From ATZT02 sp038145175 (GTDB lineage Bacteria; Actinomycetota; Actinomycetes; S36-B12; UBA5976): a DNA stretch of 64,000 bases. Shown piece by piece: positions 55,061 through 61,748 of the stretch. A model generated the notes under the pieces. The model did no database searches, had not been told where the DNA came from, and worked only from the letters and a program-made list of their open reading frames with translations. Position 1 is the first letter of the stretch; every line of letters starts with the position of its first letter. The stretch lies in the NCBI GenBank assembly GCA_038145175.1, contig JAYQPE010000004.1, forward strand, positions 62,001 through 126,000, written 5' to 3'. The position numbers were made by a program, and so were the translations under genes.

Positions 55061-55377
55061 TTTTACTCTTTCACCAAAATAGGGGCCTTTATACATACTA
55101 ACCACAATTTAAAAATCAAACCAGACAATTTTCTAATTTTTTTTATCGATAGTAGTAGTAAATAATGTAGATAAAGTGAGCATTTACCACCTGTTTTTGA
55201 GAAAAAGTATGATTCCTGCAAAAGTTCCACCAGAGGTACTCAAACCTTACTTGGCAATTCTTAACTTTTTACCAATATGGTCTTAGGGGAAGATTATTTG
55301 TGCCATCAAATTTATTTACCACTCCTAGAAATTGATGGATCTGAATGTTGTTTATTTCAAAACCAATTTGACTTATC

Positions 55378-55416
55378 AACATAGAAGTTCATTTTTCTTT
55401 TCTATGTTAATTTTTT
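55378..55416 (+). terminator. Intrinsic terminator in the intergenic region
   Basis: Stem aacatagaa (55378-55386) and ttctatgtt (55400-55408) enclose a 13-base loop and are followed by aatttttt. On the plus strand this is a typical terminator, implying a transcript that starts upstream in the same gap. Confidence 0.65.
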
Positions 55417-55635
55417 ATTATTTAGTTTTTTGGTCTCAATTAAGAATTACAAATCTACTTTCTTCCAAATACCATCTCAGACTACATCTTTTTATCAAAT
55501 TTTTGATAGAAATTTATTAAATAAGTTATAAGAAAAATTATCGATACTTTATTTTTAGCATACAAAAAAATATTCACTACTTTTCTACTATTCAATTTTA
55601 ATAGATTTTAACTTGGTTTGAATCTTAAATCTTGG

Positions 55636-55662
55636 ACGTTTTAACGTTCAATACACGTTCAA
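55636..55662. promoter_or_regulatory. Spaced acgtt repeats upstream of the coxD operon
   Basis: acgtt occurs at 55636, 55644 and 55655; the last two extend to acgttcaa and are 11 bases apart, one helical turn. They lie about 85-110 bases before the first gene and just upstream of a TATTAT-like -10, a suitable place for an activator. Confidence 0.4.
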
Positions 55663-55746
55663 ACGAAAATCCCCTCAGGAATAAAATAGATTTTTCTGTT
55701 ATTATTAGTAAAAGCATAGAACCAAAGATTTTGGAGGCGTTAAATC

Positions 55747-56025
55747 ATGAAAGACAAAAATACTAATTCAAAAAGTTTTAAGGAATCCATTCAATCTATC
55801 TGGTCAGTAAATTCAGACGAAATTTCAAAAATTGTAGAAATTGAAGAAGAATGTGGTCCAACAAAAACCTGCAAAAATATGAAAGAAATAACTTTTGAAG
55901 GATTTGCAGAATCAGGTGGTAGTTTATCGGATGCATGGAAAGCAACTCTTGCACGAGAAGGAAAATTAAATGAAGGTAAAGGAAGCATTAAAGATATTAT
56001 TCTTGGATCTAAAGAGAACCGTTAA
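55747..56025 (+). CDS. Uncharacterised 92-residue protein, first gene of coxDE operon
   Basis: A small soluble protein I do not recognise. The N-terminal half is polar and probably helical (FKESIQSIWSVNSDEISK), a central EECGPTKTC holds its only two cysteines, and the C-terminal half is GGSLSDAWKATLAREGKLN. The ribosome site GGAGG is strong. It lies 14 bases before coxD in the same direction, so it is probably co-expressed and may help the MoxR-VWA pair mature CO dehydrogenase; the cysteine pair could carry metal or sulfur. That role is inference. Confidence 0.75.
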   Translation: MKDKNTNSKSFKESIQSIWSVNSDEISKIVEIEEECGPTKTCKNMKEITFEGFAESGGSLSDAWKATLAREGKLNEGKGSIKDIILGSKENR

Positions 56026-56039
56026 ATTTTAAATTAAAC

Positions 56040-56903
56040 ATGGAAGAAATAAAATCAGTTGAATCTTTAACAAAACAACTAAAACAAATTGGCTATATTG
56101 CCGACAGAGGGCTTTCAACTTCTATTTTAATTTCATTAAAAATGGGACGTCCCCTGCTTTTAGAAGGAGAAGTGGGAGTAGGAAAAACTGAACTAGCAAA
56201 AGCTCTTGCAAAATTATTTAATCGAGAATTAATCCGTTTACAGTGTTACGAAGGCATTGATACTAATCAAGCATTATACGAATGGGATTATGCTCGACAA
56301 ATACTTGAAATTCGAGCCATGAATGAAACAGGAAATAAAAAAAATGAAGTAGACAAACTTTTCAGTGAGAAGTTTTTAATTGAAAGACCATTACTTTCTG
56401 CCATCAGAGCAGGGGATAAATCAGTATTACTTATTGATGAAATTGACCGAGCAGATGATGAATTTGAGGCATTTTTACTCGAATTACTATCAGATTTTCA
56501 AATATCAATTCCTGAAATTGGAACTATTAAAGCAAAAACTAAACCCATAATTATTTTAACTTCAAATCGTACTCGTGAACTTCATGATGCTCTAAAAAGA
56601 CGTTGCCTTTACAACTGGATTGGTTTTCCCAGTGTTGAGCAAGAATTAGAAATAATTAGGAGTCGCATTCCTGATGTAACAGAAAAATTAGCTTCTAAAG
56701 TTGTTGAGGCAGTTAATCGCCTTAGAGAAATGGAATTAGAAAAATCACCTGGTGTCGCAGAAGCTATAGATTGGGTTTCCTCATTGCAGGCAATTCAGGC
56801 AGATGATTTAACCGCTGAAAGTGCCATGGATAGTTTAGGTGCAATTTTAAAAGACCGAAGTGATATAGAAACTGTTAAAGAAAATCTTCAAGAAATAGTT
56901 TAA
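56040..56903 (+). CDS. coxD: MoxR-type AAA+ ATPase, CoxD
   Basis: A 287-residue AAA+ ATPase with Walker A EGEVGVGKTELAKAL, Walker B SVLLIDEIDRADDEF, a sensor TSNRTRELHDALKRRC with arginine finger, and a C-terminal helical lid. In Afipia carboxidovorans CoxD is needed to build the Cu-S-Mo centre of CO dehydrogenase, partly by sulfuration. It is followed after 1 base by a CoxE-type VWA gene, and a form I coxL lies within the same locus on the opposite strand, so the cox assignment is preferred to a generic MoxR. Confidence 0.85.
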   Translation: MEEIKSVESLTKQLKQIGYIADRGLSTSILISLKMGRPLLLEGEVGVGKTELAKALAKLFNRELIRLQCYEGIDTNQALYEWDYARQILEIRAMNETGNKKNEVDKLFSEKFLIERPLLSAIRAGDKSVLLIDEIDRADDEFEAFLLELLSDFQISIPEIGTIKAKTKPIIILTSNRTRELHDALKRRCLYNWIGFPSVEQELEIIRSRIPDVTEKLASKVVEAVNRLREMELEKSPGVAEAIDWVSSLQAIQADDLTAESAMDSLGAILKDRSDIETVKENLQEIV

Positions 56904-56904
56904 A

Positions 56905-58038
56905 GTGTCTTTTGATTCAACATTTGAAGAACTATTTGTCGAATTTGGAGATTTATTACGCAAATCTGGCCAATCAATTGGTTCCGACGATATTTTAGTT
57001 TTTTGTGATGCCGTTTCTAAATTAAATCCTTCTGATCTTGTTGATATTTATTGGTCAGGTCGATCAACGTTAATTCATAAAAAAGATTCTATTCCAATTT
57101 ATAATCAAAAATTTAGGGAATTTTTTTTAAATGCTGAATCAATCTCTAATGATCCTAGAAAAAAGAAAATTCAAGCCACTTCCATAGCGACTGCTACTTT
57201 TGAAATTCCAGAAGTTGAAGAAGGAACACCGGGTGAAGGTGAAGAAGAAGAAAAAAAGATGGGTTTTGTTTCTTCTACAACAGATATTTTTAGATCAAAA
57301 GAATTTAAAGATTGTTCTCCCGAAGAGCTTGCCAAAATGCGACAGATGATGAATGTTTTTAAATTATCTCCTCCTGAGAGAAGAACTAGAAGATATCAAC
57401 TTAAAAAAAATGGAAATAAATTAAGTATGAGAAATATTGCTAAACAAGTTATGAGAAATCATGGAGAAATCGATGAACTAGTTTATGTAAGTAAAAAAAG
57501 AAAACTTAGACCAATCGTTTTTATATTAGACATTTCTGGTTCAATGGCTGATTATTCTCGAAATCTTTTACAATTTGCCCATGCTGCACGCAGCGCCCAT
57601 GAAAAAGTAGAAGTTTTTTGTTTTGGTACCAGACTAACTCGTATTACCAAAATTTTGGACCATAGATCACCAGATGAAGCAATGAAAATTGCTGGTAATG
57701 CAGTTTTAGATTGGGATGGTGGTACTCGAATTGGTGACTCTATCGAAACTTTTTTAAAAAAATGGGGCCGAAATGGAACCAGTAGAGGAGCTATAGTGGT
57801 TATTTGTTCTGATGGTCTTGATCGAGGTGATCCTCGAATTTTATTTGAAGCTATGGAAAGATTATCAAGATTAAGTTACAGAATTTTATGGATGAATCCT
57901 CATAAAGGTGATCAATTAAATTTTAAACCCAACACCATGGGTATGATTGTGGCAGATCCATTTATTGATCAAATTGTTTCTGGCCATAATTTGAATAGTT
58001 TAAAAGAATTTACTAAATCATTAGTTAATTTAAGATAA
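56905..58038 (+). CDS. coxE: VWA-domain protein, CoxE
   Basis: A 377-residue CoxE-family protein. The N-terminal half is helical and charged with an acidic linker (EVEEGTPGEGEEEEKK). The middle has the family segment SPPERRTRRYQL, and the C-terminal VWA domain starts RPIVFILDISGSMADYSRNL with an intact MIDAS DxSxS. Later GGTRIGDS and CSDGLDRGDP supply other metal-site residues. It is a partner of CoxD in active-site assembly. The start is GTG 56905 right after the coxD stop. Confidence 0.87.
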   Translation: MSFDSTFEELFVEFGDLLRKSGQSIGSDDILVFCDAVSKLNPSDLVDIYWSGRSTLIHKKDSIPIYNQKFREFFLNAESISNDPRKKKIQATSIATATFEIPEVEEGTPGEGEEEEKKMGFVSSTTDIFRSKEFKDCSPEELAKMRQMMNVFKLSPPERRTRRYQLKKNGNKLSMRNIAKQVMRNHGEIDELVYVSKKRKLRPIVFILDISGSMADYSRNLLQFAHAARSAHEKVEVFCFGTRLTRITKILDHRSPDEAMKIAGNAVLDWDGGTRIGDSIETFLKKWGRNGTSRGAIVVICSDGLDRGDPRILFEAMERLSRLSYRILWMNPHKGDQLNFKPNTMGMIVADPFIDQIVSGHNLNSLKEFTKSLVNLR

Positions 58039-58055
58039 AAAGATAGGAGAATACA

Positions 58056-58358
58056 ATGAAATTTAGTGTTTCAGTTTTTGCCGAAGGTGACAAAGAAATT
58101 TCTTTATCAGAGATTGTGGAATTTGCAGATGCAGTAGCTCCACTTTCAGGAATTGCCTCTGGTGCAGGAAGTATGTCTTATGGAGCACAACTAGTTATTG
58201 AAGCCGAGAATTCAGATCTTGCAGTTGAAAAAGCGATTGTCGCATTTACAGAAGCAGCAAAATTAGCAAAATTACCTAGCTGGCCGGTTACAAAGGTTGA
58301 AACAATCTCTGAAGTTGAAGATTTTGAAGACGAATACATAGGCGATGATCAGCCTTGA
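58056..58358 (+). CDS. Uncharacterised 100-residue protein downstream of coxE
   Basis: A small acidic soluble protein that I do not recognise. The order of predicted strands and helices (MKFSVSVFAEGDK strand, then SEIVEFADAVAPL helix, YGAQLVIEAE strand, AVEKAIVAFTEAAKLA helix, PVTKVETI strand) suggests a small alpha/beta sandwich. The tail EVEDFEDEYIGDDQP is very acidic. A ribosome site AGGAG precedes ATG 58056, and it overlaps the next gene by 4 bases. It belongs to the same operon as coxDE. Confidence 0.78.
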   Translation: MKFSVSVFAEGDKEISLSEIVEFADAVAPLSGIASGAGSMSYGAQLVIEAENSDLAVEKAIVAFTEAAKLAKLPSWPVTKVETISEVEDFEDEYIGDDQP

Positions 58359-58789
58359 TTCGATTAGGTTCTTTAGCAGGTTATGCATTTGAAGGTCCCA
58401 GAGTTTTAATGGGTTGGAGTCCACCAACGATTCCTGGTGTTTATGCAATTATGTCCAGATCAAATCCCAAAAATAAACCTCAACAATATTCTGTTATTTA
58501 CGTAGGCCATGCAGAAGATCTTTCCCAAATTGGTTTTCCCTTAAAACATCCATATGCCCAGTCTTGGATCAAAAGATCTGGGGACAAATTTAATCTTTTT
58601 GTCTGCTATCTAGAAATTCTAGGTGGAACAGTTGCCCACCGCGAACAAATATCAAAAGAATTACAATCAATTTATAAACCAAGTTGCAACGATGAAGTTT
58701 ACGATAAAGCGTGGAAAGATGAATGGATCGGCGAATACAACTCAATAACGACAGATCCACTTACTACTAATCGTGATCCAAATCTTTAA
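58355..58789 (+). CDS. GIY-YIG-like small protein, end of coxDE operon
   Basis: A 144-residue protein with PGVYAI near residues 27-32 and SVIYVGHAEDL near 46-56, the spaced signature of GIY-YIG folds. Further on, HREQISKELQSIYKPSCND resembles the segment with the catalytic Glu. The Arg usually found after YVG is missing (SQIGFP instead), so nuclease activity is doubtful and a binding role is possible. The start is TTG 58355, overlapping the previous gene. Why such a domain follows coxDE is unknown. Its stop directly touches the opposing gene at 58790. Confidence 0.65.
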   Translation: MIRLGSLAGYAFEGPRVLMGWSPPTIPGVYAIMSRSNPKNKPQQYSVIYVGHAEDLSQIGFPLKHPYAQSWIKRSGDKFNLFVCYLEILGGTVAHREQISKELQSIYKPSCNDEVYDKAWKDEWIGEYNSITTDPLTTNRDPNL

Positions 58790-59146
58790 TTAATCAGCTT
58801 TTAGACCAATTCCTTCGAATTGTCTCGAACGTCGAACTCCCATTGCTGGACGAGCAGGTTCTGGTTTACTGTGATCTGGTTTATATGTTGCGCCAACCAC
58901 AATGCCTTCTGCCATTCCATAGAGCAAAGGTAATGCACCTGCCACAACTCCACCTGTTCTATTAATTCGTTTTAGAGCAGGTTCAATGACTTCTGCGTTT
59001 CCTTTAATCTTCCAAACTAAGTCGGCTGCTTCTTCTAAATTTGTAGCAACTTTTTTTAATTGGATTCCTACAATTAACAAATAAATTGCAAGTCCTGCGA
59101 TTAAAGCAACTATGTCAATTATTGTTAAAATAATTAATGTTCTCAT
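58790..59146 (-). CDS. Small membrane protein 5 of the coxG cassette
   Basis: A 118-residue protein with one N-terminal transmembrane helix (IILTIIDIVALIAGLAIYLLI), a helix LKKVATNLEEAADLVWKIKG, then GGVVAGALPLLYGMAEG, which is moderately hydrophobic. The tail is polar and basic (GVRRSRQFEGIGLKAD). It overlaps the previous small gene by 4 bases and has AAGGTG upstream of ATG 59146. It is the last of eight coupled minus-strand genes beginning beyond coxL. No family is recognised. Confidence 0.78.
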   Translation of the reverse strand: MRTLIILTIIDIVALIAGLAIYLLIVGIQLKKVATNLEEAADLVWKIKGNAEVIEPALKRINRTGGVVAGALPLLYGMAEGIVVGATYKPDHSKPEPARPAMGVRRSRQFEGIGLKAD

Positions 59147-59433
59147 GAGCGCACCTTATCCAATACTCTGCCTAAGAAAAGATGATGTTGAAGACCTTCT
59201 GCTAAAACTCCATCAACACCTTCAGATACATCTGTTAATAATTTTGCATTTGCAGTATTTGCTTCAGCAGTTGTCAAAGTTGCTTTGATTGCTTTAACCC
59301 GCTTATCTATCCTGCGAACTAAAATAACCAAAATTGTCAGCAATGCTGCAACAGCTAGAACTACAACAAATCCTAAAACAATTGCTGCAGTCCAAAGTGT
59401 TACTACTGTTTCTGAAAGAGTTCCTGAATCCAT
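59143..59433 (-). CDS. Small membrane protein 4 of the coxG cassette
   Basis: A 96-residue single-pass protein: a helix of about 25 residues (AAIVLGFVVVLAVAALLTILVI), a basic VRRIDKRVKAIKATL segment, and then a helical domain with SEGVDGVLAEGLQHHLFLGRV containing a His pair. The start is ATG 59433 with GGGAGG upstream. It lies 2 bases after the preceding gene. The layout parallels its neighbours, suggesting duplication followed by divergence. The function is unknown. Confidence 0.78.
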   Translation of the reverse strand: MDSGTLSETVVTLWTAAIVLGFVVVLAVAALLTILVILVRRIDKRVKAIKATLTTAEANTANAKLLTDVSEGVDGVLAEGLQHHLFLGRVLDKVRS

Positions 59434-59435
59434 TT

Positions 59436-59693
59436 CTAACCTCCCAATCTGTTTCTGCCTCGTTTGAGCCCATCAATTATTGATGTTGCAAAGGCAATAG
59501 TTGTTTTTAAATCTTTTAAAGGTGCAGTGTTAGTTGCTGCATTTACTAAACCGTCGTTTATTTTCCCAGCTTGTCCGCCAATTCGATAAGCAAGTAAAAG
59601 AATCGGAACGACTAGCGCCACCACTACGAGCACCACTACCAAGCCAATAAAAAATCCTAAAGCCCAACCAGTATGTCCACCAAAAATACTCAT
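59436..59693 (-). CDS. Small membrane protein 3 of the coxG cassette
   Basis: An 85-residue single-pass protein: GWALGFFIGLVVVLVVVALVVPILLLAY spans the membrane, then RIGGQAGKINDGLVNAATNTAPLKDLK and a basic C-terminus (KRGRNRLGG). The start is ATG 59693 with AAGGAG at 5 bases. The segment after the helix aligns by eye with the second and first small proteins of the run. No known family or function. Confidence 0.78.
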   Translation of the reverse strand: MSIFGGHTGWALGFFIGLVVVLVVVALVVPILLLAYRIGGQAGKINDGLVNAATNTAPLKDLKTTIAFATSIIDGLKRGRNRLGG

Positions 59694-59701
59694 ATGTCTC
59701 C

Positions 59702-59929
59702 TTAAATTGTTTCTGCAAAATCTCGAACGGGTTTAAGACTTGAATTAACGGCAGGAACTGCTGCAGGAACTGGAGAAGTTTTAGCGGCAATAACTTGTAC
59801 CCCGCCATCTAGTGCATCTAAAGTTTTTGCCACAGCTCGAAGATGACCTATGACTCGACTTAAACCTAAGGCAGCTGCGGCAATTATTAATGTCGCAAGT
59901 ACCAAAGTCACAATTGCTACGGTTGGCAT
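59702..59929 (-). CDS. Small membrane protein 2 of the coxG cassette
   Basis: A 75-residue single-pass protein: VAIVTLVLATLIIAAAALGLSRVI is the membrane helix, followed by LRAVAKTLDALDGGVQVIAA and a Pro/Ala/Ser linker. The LDALDGGVQVI segment matches DDALEGGVALI of the first small protein, pointing to common ancestry. The start is ATG 59929 with AGGAG upstream. The function is unknown. Confidence 0.78.
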   Translation of the reverse strand: MPTVAIVTLVLATLIIAAAALGLSRVIGHLRAVAKTLDALDGGVQVIAAKTSPVPAAVPAVNSSLKPVRDFAETI

Positions 59930-59938
59930 TTTGTTCTC

Positions 59939-60193
59939 CTATCCCAATAATTTGGCAACTGAGCCTGCGTATCTCACAGCTCCATTTGCTACATCTGAAA
60001 TAACAGCACCTGTTTCATTTAGCAATTCAGGAGTGTTGTTAATTTCTCCAATTAAGGCAACTCCGCCTTCTAGTGCGTCATCTGCTGCTGATCGAATTCG
60101 CTCAAGTGAACCTAAAACTAGATTCAGTAAGGCAATTAGCACAGGAACAATCACAACCAACAAAACTAAATTTCCTATAGCCCATAAAGACAT
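59939..60193 (-). CDS. Small membrane protein 1 of the coxG cassette
   Basis: An 84-residue single-pass protein: an N-terminal helix (NLVLLVVIVPVLIALLNLVL), then a helical ERIRSAADDALEGGVALIGE and a C-terminal helix ISDVANGAVRYAGSVAK. It lies 12 bases after coxG and has GGAGAA upstream of ATG 60193. Its position right after coxG suggests a membrane partner for the CO dehydrogenase electron-transfer step; this is inference. Confidence 0.78.
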   Translation of the reverse strand: MSLWAIGNLVLLVVIVPVLIALLNLVLGSLERIRSAADDALEGGVALIGEINNTPELLNETGAVISDVANGAVRYAGSVAKLLG

Positions 60194-60205
60194 GTTTTAT
60201 TTCTC

Positions 60206-60793
60206 CTATCTTCTTTGTAATGGTTTGTAGGGAAAAAAGAATCTGCCAAACACACGCACTGCTGCTCTTTTGAAAGCATTGAAACCAATTGCTAATCCGC
60301 TTGCTGCTTTTGGTCCAGCTACAGTATTTGGATCAAGTCCTAAAGAAATAGCACGTATTCGAGCTTGAGCGCTACTTGCTGTTTGATTAACTAAGACTGC
60401 GGTTACGTCGTTAATTAAACCTCTACCATATTGAGCTGCCGCACCTGAAACTTGCAAATCCAGCGCAATAGTTGCTTTAGTGCCTCCACCTAATGAAGCT
60501 AAATTAATAGTTAATAGTGCATCAGCATTTCCGCGACCTTTTTTATCTGCACCTTTAGCATCTATAACTGTTACCTTTTTGGCTACATCGCGATTAACAA
60601 TTTTGGCTACACCTGCAAATTCCAATTTCACTGGTCCTGCAGAAATGATAACGTCACCTTCATAGGATCCATCGGGCATTTGATTAGTTAAATTTGCACC
60701 TGGAATACAAGGTGCTACTTGAGATAAATCACCAAAAAAATTCCATACTGAATCGATTGGTTGATCTAGTTCAATTACTTGCGAAATTATCAT
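60206..60793 (-). CDS. coxG: CoxG-like SRPBCC membrane-linking protein
   Basis: A 195-residue protein with an SRPBCC hydrophobic-ligand domain (about 1-145, beginning MIISQVIELDQPIDSVWNFF and containing LEFAGVAKIVNRD) and a basic, aromatic C-terminal tail (FKRAAVRVFGRFFFPYKP) suited to membrane contact. CoxG proteins attach CO dehydrogenase to the membrane and have been linked to quinone-dependent electron transfer. AAGGAG precedes ATG 60793, 1 base after the XdhC-type gene. Confidence 0.87.
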   Translation of the reverse strand: MIISQVIELDQPIDSVWNFFGDLSQVAPCIPGANLTNQMPDGSYEGDVIISAGPVKLEFAGVAKIVNRDVAKKVTVIDAKGADKKGRGNADALLTINLASLGGGTKATIALDLQVSGAAAQYGRGLINDVTAVLVNQTASSAQARIRAISLGLDPNTVAGPKAASGLAIGFNAFKRAAVRVFGRFFFPYKPLQRR

Positions 60794-60794
60794 C

Positions 60795-61748
60795 TTATCT
60801 CCTTTGCGCTAAGAATGAAGTTGGATTTTTTTCAAACGATGTCCTACAGCCAGGTGCGCAAAAATAAAAAGTATTTCCTTCATATTCAAATGGTCTATTT
60901 GATTTTTGCGCCAAAACGGTCATGCCACATACTGGATCAATTACTTCAGCTACTTCAGAAGTTTTGATTTGAGAATTCGTAACCTTTGCAAATTCTCCTA
61001 AAGCACGTAATTTAACTAACTCTGCAAGAATTGACACAGCCATTTCTCTATGAGTGGTGTGACCCAAATCTAAGCCCACTGGAATTTTGACTTTTTCTAT
61101 TTTTTCAGGCGCAATTTTTTTACTTGCCAGATAATCAAGGACAACTTGTCCACGCTTTTTAGAAGCTACCACACCTATAAATACTGGTGAATTATTTAGA
61201 GCAGTTTCTACTGCTTCTTCGTCACCATGACCTTGTGTTGCAACTACAACTATTGAAGATTCTGAAACCATGTTGCTCGTAAAATCTTCTACATCAACTA
61301 AAGTTACATTCCAATCAAGATTTTGAATTAAAGTTGATAATGTTACTGCCATTGGTGAGCGTCCAACTATTAAAACTTGAGGCACTTTCAACATTGGTTC
61401 AATATAAATTTGTAATGCCCCATCAGATTGACAAGAAATTGGTATAGCTAACACTCCATCTGGAATATGTAGTCCTGCAAATTCAGCTTCTTGACCCAAC
61501 CAAATAAGTTTTGCTTTACCTTCTGCTAAAACCTTTTTTGCTTCTTTAATTAAGACAGGTTCTGCGCAAGCACCACCAATCCAACCAAATATTTCACCTG
61601 ATTCTGTAACAATTGCTTTTGAACCGCTTTGTCCTGAAGATGGTCCTTGTCGCCACACAACTGTTGCCATGACAAATGAGTGACCTTGATTTGTCAGTTC
61701 AACAGCACGTTGTATTACGCCAATTCCTTCAACAGCGTGATTATTCAT
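60795..61748 (-). CDS. XdhC/CoxF-type maturation factor fused to a YHS domain
   Basis: A 317-residue protein. The N-terminal XdhC_CoxI region (about 10-85) includes ATVVWRQGPSSGQSGSKAI and GWIGGACAEP, and a Rossmann-type XdhC_C region (about 105-250) contains VLIVGRSPMAVTL and GVVASKKRG. These factors bind and sulfurate molybdenum cofactor. The C-terminal 45 residues form a YHS domain (DPVCGMTV, then FYFCAPGCRTSFEKNP) with three cysteines, a fold that binds metals including copper. The ATG overlaps the coxL stop by one base (TAATG), so translation is coupled. Confidence 0.87.
   Translation of the reverse strand: MNNHAVEGIGVIQRAVELTNQGHSFVMATVVWRQGPSSGQSGSKAIVTESGEIFGWIGGACAEPVLIKEAKKVLAEGKAKLIWLGQEAEFAGLHIPDGVLAIPISCQSDGALQIYIEPMLKVPQVLIVGRSPMAVTLSTLIQNLDWNVTLVDVEDFTSNMVSESSIVVVATQGHGDEEAVETALNNSPVFIGVVASKKRGQVVLDYLASKKIAPEKIEKVKIPVGLDLGHTTHREMAVSILAELVKLRALGEFAKVTNSQIKTSEVAEVIDPVCGMTVLAQKSNRPFEYEGNTFYFCAPGCRTSFEKNPTSFLAQRR

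Larger units (their letters stand above)
55106..55746. other. 640-base AT-rich intergenic region before the cox locus
   Basis: This is the only long gap in the window. It contains a possible 25-codon ORF at 55209-55286 (plus strand, starts MIPAKVPPEVLKPYLAIL, no ribosome site), a hairpin with T-run at 55378-55416, spaced acgtt repeats at 55636-55662, and TATTAT-like promoter sequence near 55700. No tRNA or recognisable protein remnant was seen. It may encode a small RNA or short leader that ends at the hairpin. Confidence 0.5.

Noticed and set aside
55332..55520. 62-codon plus-strand ORF in the 640-base gap
   Set aside because: It has Phe/Leu/Tyr-rich composition expected of AT-rich noncoding DNA, no ribosome site, and contains the terminator hairpin at 55378-55416.
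56040..58038. MoxR-VWA pair as a VMAP-type anti-phage or conflict system
   Set aside because: The VWA protein has the CoxE-type N-terminal region, the ATPase is CoxD-like, and form I coxL and coxG lie in the same locus. There is no trypsin-like or effector VMAP protein beside them.
59530..59808. 92-codon minus-strand ORF overlapping two of the small membrane genes
   Set aside because: It is in another frame across 59436-59929, where two ORFs with ribosome sites and transmembrane helices are better supported.
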